From Bilifractor sp002394235 (lineage in GTDB: Bacteria > Bacillota > Clostridia > Lachnospirales > Lachnospiraceae), in the NCBI RefSeq assembly GCF_052118845.1, contig NZ_JBQKGJ010000021.1, positions 1 to 64,000 of the forward strand: 64,000 bases of DNA, written 5' to 3'. Positions within the stretch are counted from its first letter, which is position 1; every line of letters starts with the position of its first letter. Made by a program: the position numbers and the translations under genes. The notes under the pieces were generated by a model. The model searched no databases, was not told the origin of the DNA, and saw only the letters and a program-made list of their open reading frames with translations. This document shows positions 43,472 through 53,568 of this stretch, in pieces.

Positions 43472-44731
43472 ATGATCACCCACTTATATTTGCATGATCT
43501 TTATGATTCGAGCTTTCAAGAACTGATAAATTCGAATTTTGTCGATAATCGGACACTGAAGGTACATATCACCAGAACAGCCACAATCATTCCATGCACA
43601 ACAACAGGACCATCTGCGCGTGGAGGAGTAATCGATGAGAGTGGAAACTATATCGGGTTTTCCGGGTTCGATACTCTTTCAGATGTTGACAGATATAATT
43701 CCCCGGATGATTCAGACCTCCAGAACGCTGCCAGAGATACATCCCTGGACAATGCCATTTATTTAGGATTTGTACGCAGACACTGGGGGCATTTTTTAAT
43801 TGATTCGCTATCAAGGTTATGGTATGCAATAAAAGATAATTCCTCTGCCCCGTTATTATATTTTGGTGAAAAAATTCCGGACAACGGAACAGATGCTGAC
43901 TTATTGAGACTGATCGGTGTTGACTTAAACCGCCTGATTTATATTGATCATCCAGTAACGGTTAGTCATTTATGCATTCCGGAACCTTCGTTAATCCCGG
44001 GAAGATATGTCACACCTGAATTTTTGTCAGTATTTAACCTTGCTGTGGACAATGCGATTAATAGGGCCGATACAGGAAGAACATGGCCGTCAAAAATATA
44101 TTTGTCGCGATGCCGTCTTCCATCCCATCTGACATCGGAATTTGGGGAAGATCCAATAGAGGATATCTATCGCAGGAATAACTATTCCATAATATATCCG
44201 GAAACGCTTCCTCTTACAGAACAGATCTGCTATTTATCCCATGCCTCAAAGATCGCTTTTGTCAGTGGAACCCTGGGACATACGCTGTTATTCGCAAAAG
44301 AAGATACGGACGTAACCATATTACGAAAATCAGTGAAGCAAAACTATAGGCAGATCATGGTGAATCAGATCAAAAATCTGAGGGTAACCTATGTTGATAT
44401 CTATGTTCAGTTAGCATCTGTTGACGCATCAGGGCCATTTTGTATCGTCGTCAATAATCATTTCTTCGATTACTGCAGGGATAACGGCATGCATCTGTCC
44501 GAAAAATCCTTTTATGCCAGGAAGAACAAATCTGTTCTATTTCAATACAGGAAACAGCTGCTGCTGAGACTATTGAAAAGATGCGCAAAAAGACAAGGCA
44601 AAATGGAAAACTATTTGTTTTCTGAACAGCATCAATTTGACTTGAAGGTATCCGATAAATTACTCAGAAAATATTTCAAAATAAGCTCTTCGAAAACGCG
44701 TACAGAATTGTCACACGCGAAGCGTGTGTAG
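43472..44731 (+). CDS. Glycosyltransferase family 61 (DUF563)
   Basis: It encodes 419 aa behind AGGAG. The GT61 pattern is YLGFVRRHWGHFLIDSLSRLWYA (near 95), KIYLSRCRL (near 210) and SGTLGHTLLFAKE (near 265). The last ~17 codons (SSSKTRTELSHAKRV) are read from the palindromic repeat at 44684, so the natural C-terminus has been replaced or extended by the element. It is probably still active because the repeat lies behind the catalytic domain. Confidence 0.82.
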   Translation: MITHLYLHDLYDSSFQELINSNFVDNRTLKVHITRTATIIPCTTTGPSARGGVIDESGNYIGFSGFDTLSDVDRYNSPDDSDLQNAARDTSLDNAIYLGFVRRHWGHFLIDSLSRLWYAIKDNSSAPLLYFGEKIPDNGTDADLLRLIGVDLNRLIYIDHPVTVSHLCIPEPSLIPGRYVTPEFLSVFNLAVDNAINRADTGRTWPSKIYLSRCRLPSHLTSEFGEDPIEDIYRRNNYSIIYPETLPLTEQICYLSHASKIAFVSGTLGHTLLFAKEDTDVTILRKSVKQNYRQIMVNQIKNLRVTYVDIYVQLASVDASGPFCIVVNNHFFDYCRDNGMHLSEKSFYARKNKSVLFQYRKQLLLRLLKRCAKRQGKMENYLFSEQHQFDLKVSDKLLRKYFKISSSKTRTELSHAKRV

Positions 44732-44827
44732 GAGACGGATGAAGCTGCAAAAGGACAGCGATGATCATCGGATTGTCACACGCGAGTCGTATGCAGCCGA
44801 CCGGATGCGATCTCGAAGACAACAGGT
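44684..44827 (+). repeat. Repeat element copy reaching into two genes
   Basis: AAGCTCTTCGAAAACGCG…CACGCGAAGCGTGTGTA…GATCTCGAAGACAACAGGTATGAGG parallels 27287-27380. It contributes the end of the GT61 gene and runs up to the start codon and ribosome binding site of the next GT2 gene. Its interior repeats a CACGCGA unit twice. Confidence 0.6.
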
Positions 44828-45742
44828 ATGAGGATGAAGCGCGAAGTGAATCAGCAGACAATCAGTGTAATCACACCTTTTTACAAAGGAAATAAATATA
44901 TGCACTCGCTTGCAGATATTCTGGAATCCAACGCAGAAAGAATATCTGCCGCGATCCAGTGGCTCATCGTCAATGACAGTCCGGACTGCCCTGTGGATAT
45001 GATGAACATAACCCGTAATGCCTATCCTCTCCTCGAAACAGAGGTGATCCGGCTTCCGGAAAACGGTGGAATTCATCACGCAAGGATCGAGGGGCTCAAG
45101 AGAGCATCCGGTGACTTTGTTCTCTTTATTGATCAGGATGATCAGATATCTCCGGATTTTTTAAAAATCATGAGCCGTCTGATGACAGAGGATGTTGACA
45201 TAGCGGTCTGCAATGCCTGGCTGGAACAGCAAGATGGCTCTATGCTTCCGGCTTTTTTCAGACAAGCGGACCTGGATGATGTACGCAATCTGGAAATATA
45301 TATCAGAGTCAGGAACCCCATTCGTTCACCCGGGCAATGCCTGATCCGGCGATCCTCCATACCGGAGGCGTGGCTCCTTCATCCAATGAAAAAAAACGGC
45401 TCCGATGATCTTCTTCTCTGGATTCTGATGCTGTGCAGAAAAGCAGTGTTTGCAGTTACTCCCGACTGCCTATATACACATAAATATACCGGTTCTAACC
45501 TGTCGGAGTCGTCTGCTCAGATAAAGACATCGTCCATGGAAGTTGTCGATGTACTGCAGTCAACCGGTGCTTTAACGTCCGGACAGTTAAAGGATCTCGA
45601 GCTTTCTGTGGAATGGGCAGCTCTTTGCTCCGCAGGACAGAAGCCTCTTTTTTCCCTGAAATTTGCGAGAATTCTTTTTACCAGGATCTCCTGTAAATTC
45701 AGACACCTTGTTTCACCCCGCATCAATATAACATCCGACTAA
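44828..45742 (+). CDS. Glycosyltransferase family 2
   Basis: It encodes up to 304 aa. The core opens QTISVITPFYKGNKYMHSL, with NDSPDCPVDM, NGGIHHARIEGL and the metal site FIDQDDQIS (near 100). The first six codons lie at the edge of the repeat element, so the ATG at 44828, the ATG two codons later and a GTG at 44846 are all candidates. C-terminal helices lack membrane character. The substrate is unknown. Confidence 0.83.
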   Translation: MRMKREVNQQTISVITPFYKGNKYMHSLADILESNAERISAAIQWLIVNDSPDCPVDMMNITRNAYPLLETEVIRLPENGGIHHARIEGLKRASGDFVLFIDQDDQISPDFLKIMSRLMTEDVDIAVCNAWLEQQDGSMLPAFFRQADLDDVRNLEIYIRVRNPIRSPGQCLIRRSSIPEAWLLHPMKKNGSDDLLLWILMLCRKAVFAVTPDCLYTHKYTGSNLSESSAQIKTSSMEVVDVLQSTGALTSGQLKDLELSVEWAALCSAGQKPLFSLKFARILFTRISCKFRHLVSPRINITSD

Positions 45743-45835
45743 TAGACACAATAGATAAGCATCCTGATCCTTTTTGCTGCAGGATTGGCCCACAATATAT
45801 TTAAAAACCCGGAATATTTTTAAAAAGGAGTATTT

Positions 45836-47101
45836 ATGAATTCAAATAATGATCTTTCTTCCATAAAAATCGCGGTTGCCGGAACAGGCTATGTCGGCCT
45901 CTCCATTGCCACCCTGCTTGCACAGCATCATCATGTCGTTGCCACAGATATTCTTCAGAACAAAGTAGACCTGATCAATGCCCGCAAATCTCCCATACAG
46001 GATGAATATATCGAGAAATATCTGGCCGAAAAAGATCTCGATTTAACCGCAACCACCGACGCGGAAAAAGCATACAGCGATGCGGATTTTATTGTGATCG
46101 CCACCCCGACGAACTATGACAGTGTGAAAAATTATTTTGATACCTCTGCTGTAGAATCGGTGATCGAGCTCGTATTAAAGGTGAATCCAAAGGCAATCAT
46201 GGTTATTAAATCCACCATTCCGGTCGGATATACCAGACATGTTCGCGAGAAATATCATACGCAGAATATCATCTTCAGCCCTGAATTTCTTCGTGAGTCG
46301 AAGGCTCTGTATGATAACCTCTATCCCAGCAGAATCATTGTGTCTACTGACCCGTCAAATCCGGAAACGGTAAAGGCATCTCACACCTTTGCTTCTCTCC
46401 TGCAGGAGGGGGCCCTGAAGGAAAACATTGATACTTTGTTTATGGGATTCACGGAAGCAGAGGCTGTAAAGCTCTTTTCCAATACTTATCTGGCGCTGCG
46501 CGTTTCCTTCTTCAATGAGCTGGACACCTACGCGGAAATGAAGGGCCTGAATACAAAGGAAATTATTGACGGCGTGTGCCTCGATCCCAGAATCGGCACG
46601 CACTACAACAACCCAAGCTTTGGTTACGGCGGATACTGCCTGCCTAAGGATACAAAGCAGCTGCTGGCAAACTATGCTGATGTCCCGGAGAACCTCATCC
46701 ATGCAATCGTAGAAAGCAACCGGACACGGAAGGATTTCATCGCTGACCGTGTACTTAGCAAGGCCGGATATTACGACTATTATCACAACGGAGACTACAA
46801 TGCCGCTGAAGAGAAAAAATGCACCATCGGCGTATACCGCCTGACCATGAAATCAAACTCCGATAATTTCAGGCACTCCTCTATTCAGGGCGTAATGAAG
46901 AGAATTAAGGCAAAGGGCGCCACCGTAATCATCTACGAGCCCTCGCTGGAAAACGGCAGTACCTTCTTTGGATCAGAGGTTGTCAACGATCTGGCCGCTT
47001 TCAAGTCAAAAAGCGACTGTATTCTGGCAAACCGCTATAACCATGATCTTGACGATGTCAGGGATAAGGTTTATACACGGGATTTATTCATGCGTGACTG
47101 A
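45836..47101 (+). CDS. ugd: UDP-glucose 6-dehydrogenase
   Basis: It encodes 421 aa behind AAAAAGGAG. The Rossmann motif is VAGTGYVG (14-21), the substrate-binding EFLREGx region reads SPEFLRESKALYDNL, and the catalytic Cys lies in GYGGYCLPKD (near 265). It makes UDP-glucuronate, or a related nucleotide-sugar acid, for the polysaccharide. A hairpin terminator follows. Confidence 0.93.
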   Translation: MNSNNDLSSIKIAVAGTGYVGLSIATLLAQHHHVVATDILQNKVDLINARKSPIQDEYIEKYLAEKDLDLTATTDAEKAYSDADFIVIATPTNYDSVKNYFDTSAVESVIELVLKVNPKAIMVIKSTIPVGYTRHVREKYHTQNIIFSPEFLRESKALYDNLYPSRIIVSTDPSNPETVKASHTFASLLQEGALKENIDTLFMGFTEAEAVKLFSNTYLALRVSFFNELDTYAEMKGLNTKEIIDGVCLDPRIGTHYNNPSFGYGGYCLPKDTKQLLANYADVPENLIHAIVESNRTRKDFIADRVLSKAGYYDYYHNGDYNAAEEKKCTIGVYRLTMKSNSDNFRHSSIQGVMKRIKAKGATVIIYEPSLENGSTFFGSEVVNDLAAFKSKSDCILANRYNHDLDDVRDKVYTRDLFMRD

Positions 47102-47107
47102 ACAGAT

Positions 47108-47145
47108 CGCCCCACCGCTCACACAAAGTGTGAACCGGTGGGGCG
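47108..47145 (+). terminator. Terminator behind the UDP-glucose dehydrogenase gene
   Basis: Stem CGCCCCACCG/CGGTGGGGCG with inner TCACACAAAGTGTGA is followed by a T-poor tail (AACGTTGTTT). The hairpin is shared with the repeat near 27630-27660, so it is repeat-derived. It lies between convergent genes. Confidence 0.6.
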
Positions 47146-47191
47146 AACGTTGTTTATTGCATAGTTATAGATTGATAGATTGCATAACCGT

Positions 47192-48103
47192 TTACTTACC
47201 GAGATATTCAATCTCTGGATAAAATTTCTTTCCTATTTTCACTGCTTCATCCATCAACTGTATTCTTCTCTTTTTCTCATCGTCTGAAAGAGAAGACTTT
47301 CGAATCCGTTTCTTATGCATTTCTCTTCGAATCCAGAAAAGGATTCTTCCCTTTATTCCCTCCCGACGGTATAAAACCGTTTCATTCCGATACATATAGC
47401 TGAAGCGTTCCAGCAGCCCCTCATCCGCAGTTTCAATCGCAGGTCCGTCATTATTTTTTGATTTGTGCACCACAATGCTCTTCGCGGAATAATAGCATGG
47501 ATATTTCAATGAGATCCGGCGTGTGTATTCCCAGTCATCCGTCCAGATCACGAATTCTTTATACGGCAGACCTACATTCTTCACTACAGATGCAGGAACG
47601 AAAAGAGAGACAAAAGTGGCCAGAACAATATTCTGACAATCCTTCTCTGGTTCCTTCAGTTTCTTAACCAGCGAAATTTTCTGCTGGTTCATCCGACATG
47701 GTGTTCCATCCTTCCAGAGAACCCGGCTGGACAGAAACCCGTAATTGCCCTGCAGGGAATTTCCAAGCTTCAGTAATTCCTTCAGGGAATTTTCTTTTAC
47801 GATACAGTCGTCATCCATAAGCCATAAATAATCATAGCCCATCTCACAGGCTTTCCTTATCCCGTAGCAAAAGCCTCCTGCGCCTCCAAGATTGGAACCT
47901 GTGTTATCATAATGTACCCTGGAATTTTTCAATTCATCCGCAATGTATTCCGGGGTCCCGTCTGTCGATGCATTATCAACAATCAACACATCGCATTCTT
48001 TGACGGACTGGTTCAGGAGTGCCTGCACACATTCCTTAAGCAGTTCTTTCCGGTTATAGGTTACAATAACAGCAGTGATTCTTCCCTCATGTAAATCATT
48101 CAT
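47192..48103 (-). CDS. Glycosyltransferase family 2 (galactofuranosyl/rhamnosyl type)
   Basis: It encodes 303 aa. ITAVIVTYNRKELLKECV, VDNASTDGT, LGGAGGFCYGI and WLMDDDCIV are the typical motifs of GlfT2/WbbL-like enzymes. The C-terminal basic segment (RREMHKKRIRKSSLSDDEKKRR) may touch the membrane. It is the last gene of the minus-strand part of the cluster. Confidence 0.88.
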   Translation of the reverse strand: MNDLHEGRITAVIVTYNRKELLKECVQALLNQSVKECDVLIVDNASTDGTPEYIADELKNSRVHYDNTGSNLGGAGGFCYGIRKACEMGYDYLWLMDDDCIVKENSLKELLKLGNSLQGNYGFLSSRVLWKDGTPCRMNQQKISLVKKLKEPEKDCQNIVLATFVSLFVPASVVKNVGLPYKEFVIWTDDWEYTRRISLKYPCYYSAKSIVVHKSKNNDGPAIETADEGLLERFSYMYRNETVLYRREGIKGRILFWIRREMHKKRIRKSSLSDDEKKRRIQLMDEAVKIGKKFYPEIEYLGK

Positions 48104-48165
48104 GGCTATTCCTTACTCCTATTTGTTCGAACAGAACATTCACAGCTTTTCTCCCGCAAACCTGT

Positions 48166-49389
48166 TCAAACAGAACGCTCACAGCTTTTCTCCCGCAAAC
48201 CGGGTTTCCAGTCCTGACACATAGAAAATGGCAGTAGGATGAATGGATTGAATACGGTTTCGGTTAATCTCGGTTCCGTCACACATAATAAGCAGATGAC
48301 TACCAGACTCATGGTCAGAAAAGAATCCGAGACCTTTACCGACCGATAAATCATATAGCTGTACAAAATAATCACAGCTCCCAGAAGGATTGCTCCCTGT
48401 TCCAGTAAAACCTGAAGATAGGCACTGTCGACATAGTTATATGCTGCAGGATTTTCCCATCCGATCCAGGAAATCGGCTGTCCGAATAAGGTGATCGGAT
48501 ATTTTAACAGGGCGTTGTGCCCGAGCCGGAGCCGCTGTGTCAGAAGTGTATTCAGTTTTGACAGAAACGGATTGTATTTGCTGTATGCTGCCTGAAGATA
48601 AATGGCCACTGCAGCTGAGACGGCAGGGATTGCCATAAATATTTTTTTCCATGAATCCTTCTGTCTGGTTTTTCTTTTCTTCTGCACACGAATCCGGAGC
48701 CCGATCAGAAAAGCCAGTAAAATTGCTCCCGCATTCAGTAAAAAGATAAATCGGCTGTTTGTCATATAAAACAGCCAGTATGCGAGCATCACGAGGATCG
48801 CATATTCAGCGACCGTCGTTTTCTCTCTGCGGATACAGAAATAACACAAACTGATAAACAGAAGAGCTGTCGGTGCATATGTCGTCCAGGAAAAACCCAG
48901 GTAATGCCTGGAACGGTCCGAGATATCCCGTATGGTATCCTTCAGGACACCTGCCTGACTGAGAATGACTATTCCGGAGAGCATTACTGACCGGACGATC
49001 AATGAAACTTTTAAGATTTTTTCCGGATCTACAGAAGAAGCTCCAAATATCATCCAGAAAAGAAATAATCCGGACCGGTTATCTGAACGCACCGAAACCA
49101 GAAGTCCGATCACAAGAAGGATGGCCATTGCCAGCATACTTTTTCTGGTATGATAGTCATGAATCAGTTTGATCAGAACACCTAAGTAACACAAATATCG
49201 AATATTTTGTAAAAATGACTTGAACCCGGCTGTGTTGGAAAAAACACCAACCTGCAGGAATACAGCTGCAGTATAGATAACCAGTATGACGAGATAGAAG
49301 CCTTCCCATCTTGCTGCTTCCACTTCCCTCGCCGCAGGTCTATCTGAAAAAATCCCGGCCTTTTCCGTCACCTTCCCTGTGTATACCAT
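48166..49389 (-). CDS. O-antigen polymerase/ligase-like membrane protein
   Basis: It encodes 407 aa with about ten membrane helices and a large extracytoplasmic loop (residues 270-330) that contains SKYNPFLSKLNTLLTQRLRLGHNAL. This layout fits Wzy/EpsG-like polymerases, although sequence conservation in that group is low. AAAGG lies upstream. It probably links repeat units after flipping. Confidence 0.75.
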   Translation of the reverse strand: MVYTGKVTEKAGIFSDRPAAREVEAARWEGFYLVILVIYTAAVFLQVGVFSNTAGFKSFLQNIRYLCYLGVLIKLIHDYHTRKSMLAMAILLVIGLLVSVRSDNRSGLFLFWMIFGASSVDPEKILKVSLIVRSVMLSGIVILSQAGVLKDTIRDISDRSRHYLGFSWTTYAPTALLFISLCYFCIRREKTTVAEYAILVMLAYWLFYMTNSRFIFLLNAGAILLAFLIGLRIRVQKKRKTRQKDSWKKIFMAIPAVSAAVAIYLQAAYSKYNPFLSKLNTLLTQRLRLGHNALLKYPITLFGQPISWIGWENPAAYNYVDSAYLQVLLEQGAILLGAVIILYSYMIYRSVKVSDSFLTMSLVVICLLCVTEPRLTETVFNPFILLPFSMCQDWKPGLREKSCERSV

Positions 49390-49477
49390 TATTTTCCTTT
49401 CTAACCGGATTTATTTTACCCCTGCTGCTCAAAGTTAATCCGTCAACGAACAGAATTTCCGATGAAACAAGAGACCG

Positions 49478-50605
49478 TCATAAATCCTTATACAGGTTCA
49501 AAAAAGACTGAATGGTATCTTTGATATCAAACCCCTCTTTTCTCAGAAACGGAACCATGTCTGTTCTCTCTAAATTCATCTGATCTTTCATGGCACGCAC
49601 CCACGCGTCTATATCCTTTTCCTCAATTCCTGCAAATGAGACGCGGTCTGTCAATGCGGCTTCGCGAGTAATCCGGTCTGAATAGACCACCGGAAGTCCA
49701 CAGGCCTGTGCTTCCACTCCTACCACAGGAAGTCCTTCAAACCGGGACGGAAGGACAAACAGGTCCATCGCCTGCATCATCCGTTCTACATGGTCTGTCG
49801 TTCCATAGAAAATAACATCGTCAGAAAGTCCTACCTGTGCTGTCATCTCACGGATCCGGTCCCATATTTCCTTTGTACCGTCATGAGACCCGATCAGAAG
49901 GAGTTTTGCCTTTGGAACTTCTTTTTTAAACGCCTGGAATACACGTATCAGATATTCATGATTCTTCTGGTAAGAAAAACGTCCCACATGACCGACGACG
50001 ATATTTTCCGACAGACCAAGCTCTTCTCTCATCTCCCTGCGTGTATCCGCGTCAAAGCGAAAACGGTTAAGATCAATTCCATTGTTGATCTGTATAACCT
50101 TTTCTCTTGGAATTCCGGGGTACATCCACGCAGCTGCCAGGTCGGAGCAGGCCGCAAAACAGGAACCGATCTTTTTCAGTCGTCCCCTATATACACGATG
50201 AAGAAATTTCTTCACGATCAGGTAATTTCCATCAACCCCAGCAGCGTGAGAATGAAAAATAATCTTTCTTACACCGGCACGTTTAGCGGCATGTCCAAAC
50301 GCGTACATTCTGTAGGAAGTATCCGCGTGAATATGTACACAGTCATATTTATTTTTCATGAGGAGCTGATAGAGGTTCTGCTCCAGATCCCTCATACTCA
50401 CATGATTGTGTCCCTCTCTCCCGATAAAATATACCTGTGTTCCTCTGTCATTCAATTCCTTAATATGTGCGTTGTCCGCAAAATGCATGATGCAGGCAAT
50501 ATCCATCTGATACCCTTCCGGTTTTCCCAGAATCACGGAACGCACCAGAGAATATACGCCTCCCAGGCCCTGATCATCTACATTTACTTCGAGAATTTTT
50601 TTCAT
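49478..50605 (-). CDS. Glycosyltransferase family 4 (EpsF-like)
   Basis: It encodes 375 aa; the ATG at 50605 follows AGGGTAAA, and a GTG five codons upstream is possible. The N-domain has a GGVYSLV loop; the C-domain has GHVGRFSYQKNHEYLIRVF, KLLLIGSHDGTKEI and the nucleotide-sugar motif PSRFEGLPVVGVEAQACGLPVV. It is a GT-B retaining enzyme. It is the first gene of a GT4-polymerase-GT2 minus-strand run. Confidence 0.92.
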   Translation of the reverse strand: MKKILEVNVDDQGLGGVYSLVRSVILGKPEGYQMDIACIMHFADNAHIKELNDRGTQVYFIGREGHNHVSMRDLEQNLYQLLMKNKYDCVHIHADTSYRMYAFGHAAKRAGVRKIIFHSHAAGVDGNYLIVKKFLHRVYRGRLKKIGSCFAACSDLAAAWMYPGIPREKVIQINNGIDLNRFRFDADTRREMREELGLSENIVVGHVGRFSYQKNHEYLIRVFQAFKKEVPKAKLLLIGSHDGTKEIWDRIREMTAQVGLSDDVIFYGTTDHVERMMQAMDLFVLPSRFEGLPVVGVEAQACGLPVVYSDRITREAALTDRVSFAGIEEKDIDAWVRAMKDQMNLERTDMVPFLRKEGFDIKDTIQSFLNLYKDL

Positions 50606-50754
50606 TTTACCCTGTTCCACTTATCTTTCAGGTTATCGTTTATTTTCTTCTCTTGTTTACCCGTAAATCACAATTCCAGACTTCTCAGATTTATTTATCT
50701 TTAAAACGAATCAGGAAATCTGACTTACTTTACACAAAATTCTTTGCACATCTA

Positions 50755-52251
50755 TTATTGATCTAAGATTATGCTTCCGAGAATTCTCTTCTCATATGTA
50801 TGAAGCGTTTCAAGAATGCGGTCTGTCTTCCGGTAATCAGAGGTTCCGATACTGGCAATGATTACTGCGGCGTCTGTTTCCTTCAGACTGTGCAGAGCAG
50901 CCGGCGAACTGAGAATATCCCCGGGTGTCTTTATCTGCAGCTCAGATGTCTCCTTGTTCATTTCCGCGGCAATCTTTTCCAGCTGTCCGGGATCAACATC
51001 TCCGATCAGCGCAACTGTACCTTTTCCATTCATGAGTTCCGAAAGATTTTCATTTGCAATCTGCCAGCAGACCTCTCTGTCTCTGCTGCTGTAATAATCC
51101 GACGCATCCCGATGCGTAAGACGATCCAGCCCCTTTCTTTTTTTTGCGTTGGGAGAAGGTACTGCAGCAATTTTGGAAAATCCGTACTGACGGTTCATCT
51201 CAGAAGCACTGTATACCTTGCCGGATGCAAGCAGAGACAGAATCACAAGGAGGAAATACAATACGACTCCTCCAACAAATCCCGCACCGGCATATTTTAC
51301 AATCGGCTTCAGCAGGTCACTTCTGCTGACGCTTACCTGAGAATTGTCTGTATTTCCGGAATTCATCCCCAATGTAGCTGTCGCAGTCCCGAAGGAATTA
51401 TTTCCATTGATCAGATTATTGAGCATAGTCAGCCGGCTGTTTGCCTTATCCGTGACAGTTGTATCTGTCACGGTAGTGGTTACCCGGTTATTGATTGCAA
51501 GCGTATGTTCTCCATATGTTTTCGTCACAGAAGAAGAATAATTCTGGATCTGTGAAGTCAGTTCATCCAGAAGTTCACCGGCGCCCTGCTCACTTGGAAA
51601 ACGAATGATAATCTCCGCGGAAATTGTATCATTGATATGATTTTCGCTCAGATCTACCAGTTCCTGAAGGTACTGAGGTTCTGTATTGTACTTTTCAGCC
51701 ATCGCTGTCCAGTCTATTCCGTAAAGTACAAACTCTTTATATGCGTTCAGGATATTATTTGCATCCTGCTCCGCGACAGTGGTGATAACTACTGAACTGT
51801 CATCGGAGGACGGATTTGAACTTTTTGTCTCCGTCTCATCTATGCTTCCCAGTTCCACGGAAGCCAGAGAATCCGGATCATTTTTTCTTTCTTTTTCAAG
51901 TTCCGGTGTGGAAACCGATATATCTACAGAAGCCATTCCAACGGCGTTCGGATCCATCTGTGTATAAAAAGATTTATTTACATATTCAGAAGCATGTTCG
52001 ATCTGCTGTTTAAAATAATCACTATTCTTTTTATAATCTGCTTCTGAGGAAACTCCCGTATCCGCGCTGCCTGTGTTCTCAGAAGATGCTGCGCTCTCTT
52101 CCTTCCCTGCTCCTTTAATTTGCGGCAATAAACGGTATGCCTTCCACCCGGAGATCAATATCATAAAAATCACACCACAGACCAGCATTCTTCTCCACTT
52201 CTGTAATGCTGTCTGAATCAGAAGTCTCATACTAATTGTTTTATCTCTCAT
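50755..52251 (-). CDS. Chain-length determinant-like protein (Wzz/CapA family)
   Basis: It encodes 498 aa. A membrane helix (24-42) near the N-terminus and another (near 318-342) flank a large external domain with low-complexity Ser/Asp parts and a coiled segment. The cytoplasmic tail lacks a Walker motif. This topology is that of Wzz/YveK co-polymerases, which control polymer length with a tyrosine kinase; no kinase gene is present in the window. Confidence 0.8.
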   Translation of the reverse strand: MRDKTISMRLLIQTALQKWRRMLVCGVIFMILISGWKAYRLLPQIKGAGKEESAASSENTGSADTGVSSEADYKKNSDYFKQQIEHASEYVNKSFYTQMDPNAVGMASVDISVSTPELEKERKNDPDSLASVELGSIDETETKSSNPSSDDSSVVITTVAEQDANNILNAYKEFVLYGIDWTAMAEKYNTEPQYLQELVDLSENHINDTISAEIIIRFPSEQGAGELLDELTSQIQNYSSSVTKTYGEHTLAINNRVTTTVTDTTVTDKANSRLTMLNNLINGNNSFGTATATLGMNSGNTDNSQVSVSRSDLLKPIVKYAGAGFVGGVVLYFLLVILSLLASGKVYSASEMNRQYGFSKIAAVPSPNAKKRKGLDRLTHRDASDYYSSRDREVCWQIANENLSELMNGKGTVALIGDVDPGQLEKIAAEMNKETSELQIKTPGDILSSPAALHSLKETDAAVIIASIGTSDYRKTDRILETLHTYEKRILGSIILDQ

Positions 52252-52298
52252 TGTACCTTCCCTTGACCTTATGTCTTTCCTTCATCGTTTATCTGCAC

Positions 52299-52327
52299 TT
52301 ATCCACATGGATTGAGATTTATCAACA
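52299..52327. promoter_or_regulatory. DnaA-box-like pair upstream of the Wzz-like gene
   Basis: TTATCCACA (52299-52307, perfect) and TTATCAACA (52319-52327) are spaced 20 bp like those near mnmG and mnmE. They lie in the 150-bp gap between two minus-strand genes. Confidence 0.45.
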
Positions 52328-52402
52328 TTTATCAGCAGATTACAATTCCATGCTAACCTGATTTTTGCTCTTTGAGAAGCCATCCCTTCAGACACCCGCA
52401 GA

Positions 52403-53518
52403 CTATTCTCTCTGTTTCTCCAGATTCTTCACGCATTCCTGAAATGCCCTCCGGAAAAAATATCCTTCCCTGAGCTTTTGTCCCACTTGAGCGGCATTTT
52501 CACACATTTCCCTGTATTCCTCGTCTGATACCCCGCTTATCATCTCTGCTGCTTCATACAAATTCCGGATCGTAATTCCCACATGATATTTCTTCACAAA
52601 ATCAGCAATTGCGGCCTCTTCCCACACCATCACCGGCATACCGGATGTCAGATACAGAGATGCCTTGTGTGGATTGTTATACCGAAGATATTCCCCGGTA
52701 TTTCCTGCACAGCTCTCAGCAGAAGGTCCATCCCACACAAGCCCGAAATCGCCCTTCAGTACTCCCGGAAGTTTATCGGCTGGAAAAGCCCCCTGATATC
52801 GGATGCACTCGGATACCCCGTCGCTCTGAAAATTAACGCCATACGCATTAACCGTAAGTTCTCTGTTTTTTGTTTCTCCGTTGTTCCGGAACATCTCGTA
52901 GAGATAGCCGGACTTTCCGGGATGAAGATTGCCTGCCACAGCAAGAGAAGGTTCCTTTCCTCTGATCCTGTGACACATTTCTTCCTTTGTAAGATAATCA
53001 AAGATTTCCAGACTGACCAGCTTTTCGGGTTCAAATCCCTTCTCGATCAGATACTGCCTCATATGTTCATTATGACAGATCACTGCGTCAAATTGTTTCA
53101 GAAGATTCTGATCTGATATTTCCGCGGTTTTTCTGCTTTTCGTATAAAGCCCCTGAACCCCCATTCTCAAGGACTCCAGGTCATGAATCAGTGCTATGAA
53201 ACGACAGCCCTTTTCTCTTTTAATAGCAGGAATATATTTTAAAGCTGCCCTGGCGCCATACATGGGATGCTGATATAAAACGATATCCCCTTCCCCGACT
53301 GTGCGGCACAGCTCTTTCCATCTCTCCGAACAGGTTTTCAACAGCCAGATTTTTCCTTTTATCACATTGATTCCTTTCGGAAACATATATTTCTGCGCAG
53401 GAAATAAAAATCCGGTCATCCCCATTTCATGTGCAATCAAAGAAATATCTGAAGGAGCCTTTACCCCTGCATGTTTTCCTTCCCCGGACTGCAGATCGAT
53501 AGAATAAAAGATACCCAT
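52403..53518 (-). CDS. Glycosyltransferase (galactofuranosyltransferase-like, GT-B)
   Basis: It encodes 371 aa from the ATG at 53518, nine bases behind GGGAAAGG; an ATG three codons earlier overlaps the site. MGIFYSIDLQSGEG starts it. The middle has FIALIHDLESLR and the second domain VAGNLHPGKSGYLYE and FGLVWDGPSAESC, as in beta-1,6-galactofuranosyltransferases of LPS/capsule loci. It is the gene nearest to the origin. Confidence 0.8.
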   Translation of the reverse strand: MGIFYSIDLQSGEGKHAGVKAPSDISLIAHEMGMTGFLFPAQKYMFPKGINVIKGKIWLLKTCSERWKELCRTVGEGDIVLYQHPMYGARAALKYIPAIKREKGCRFIALIHDLESLRMGVQGLYTKSRKTAEISDQNLLKQFDAVICHNEHMRQYLIEKGFEPEKLVSLEIFDYLTKEEMCHRIRGKEPSLAVAGNLHPGKSGYLYEMFRNNGETKNRELTVNAYGVNFQSDGVSECIRYQGAFPADKLPGVLKGDFGLVWDGPSAESCAGNTGEYLRYNNPHKASLYLTSGMPVMVWEEAAIADFVKKYHVGITIRNLYEAAEMISGVSDEEYREMCENAAQVGQKLREGYFFRRAFQECVKNLEKQRE

Positions 53519-53568
53519 TATCTTCATCCTTTCCCTTCGTGACTGCCATACAATAAATTTTCCAAAAA

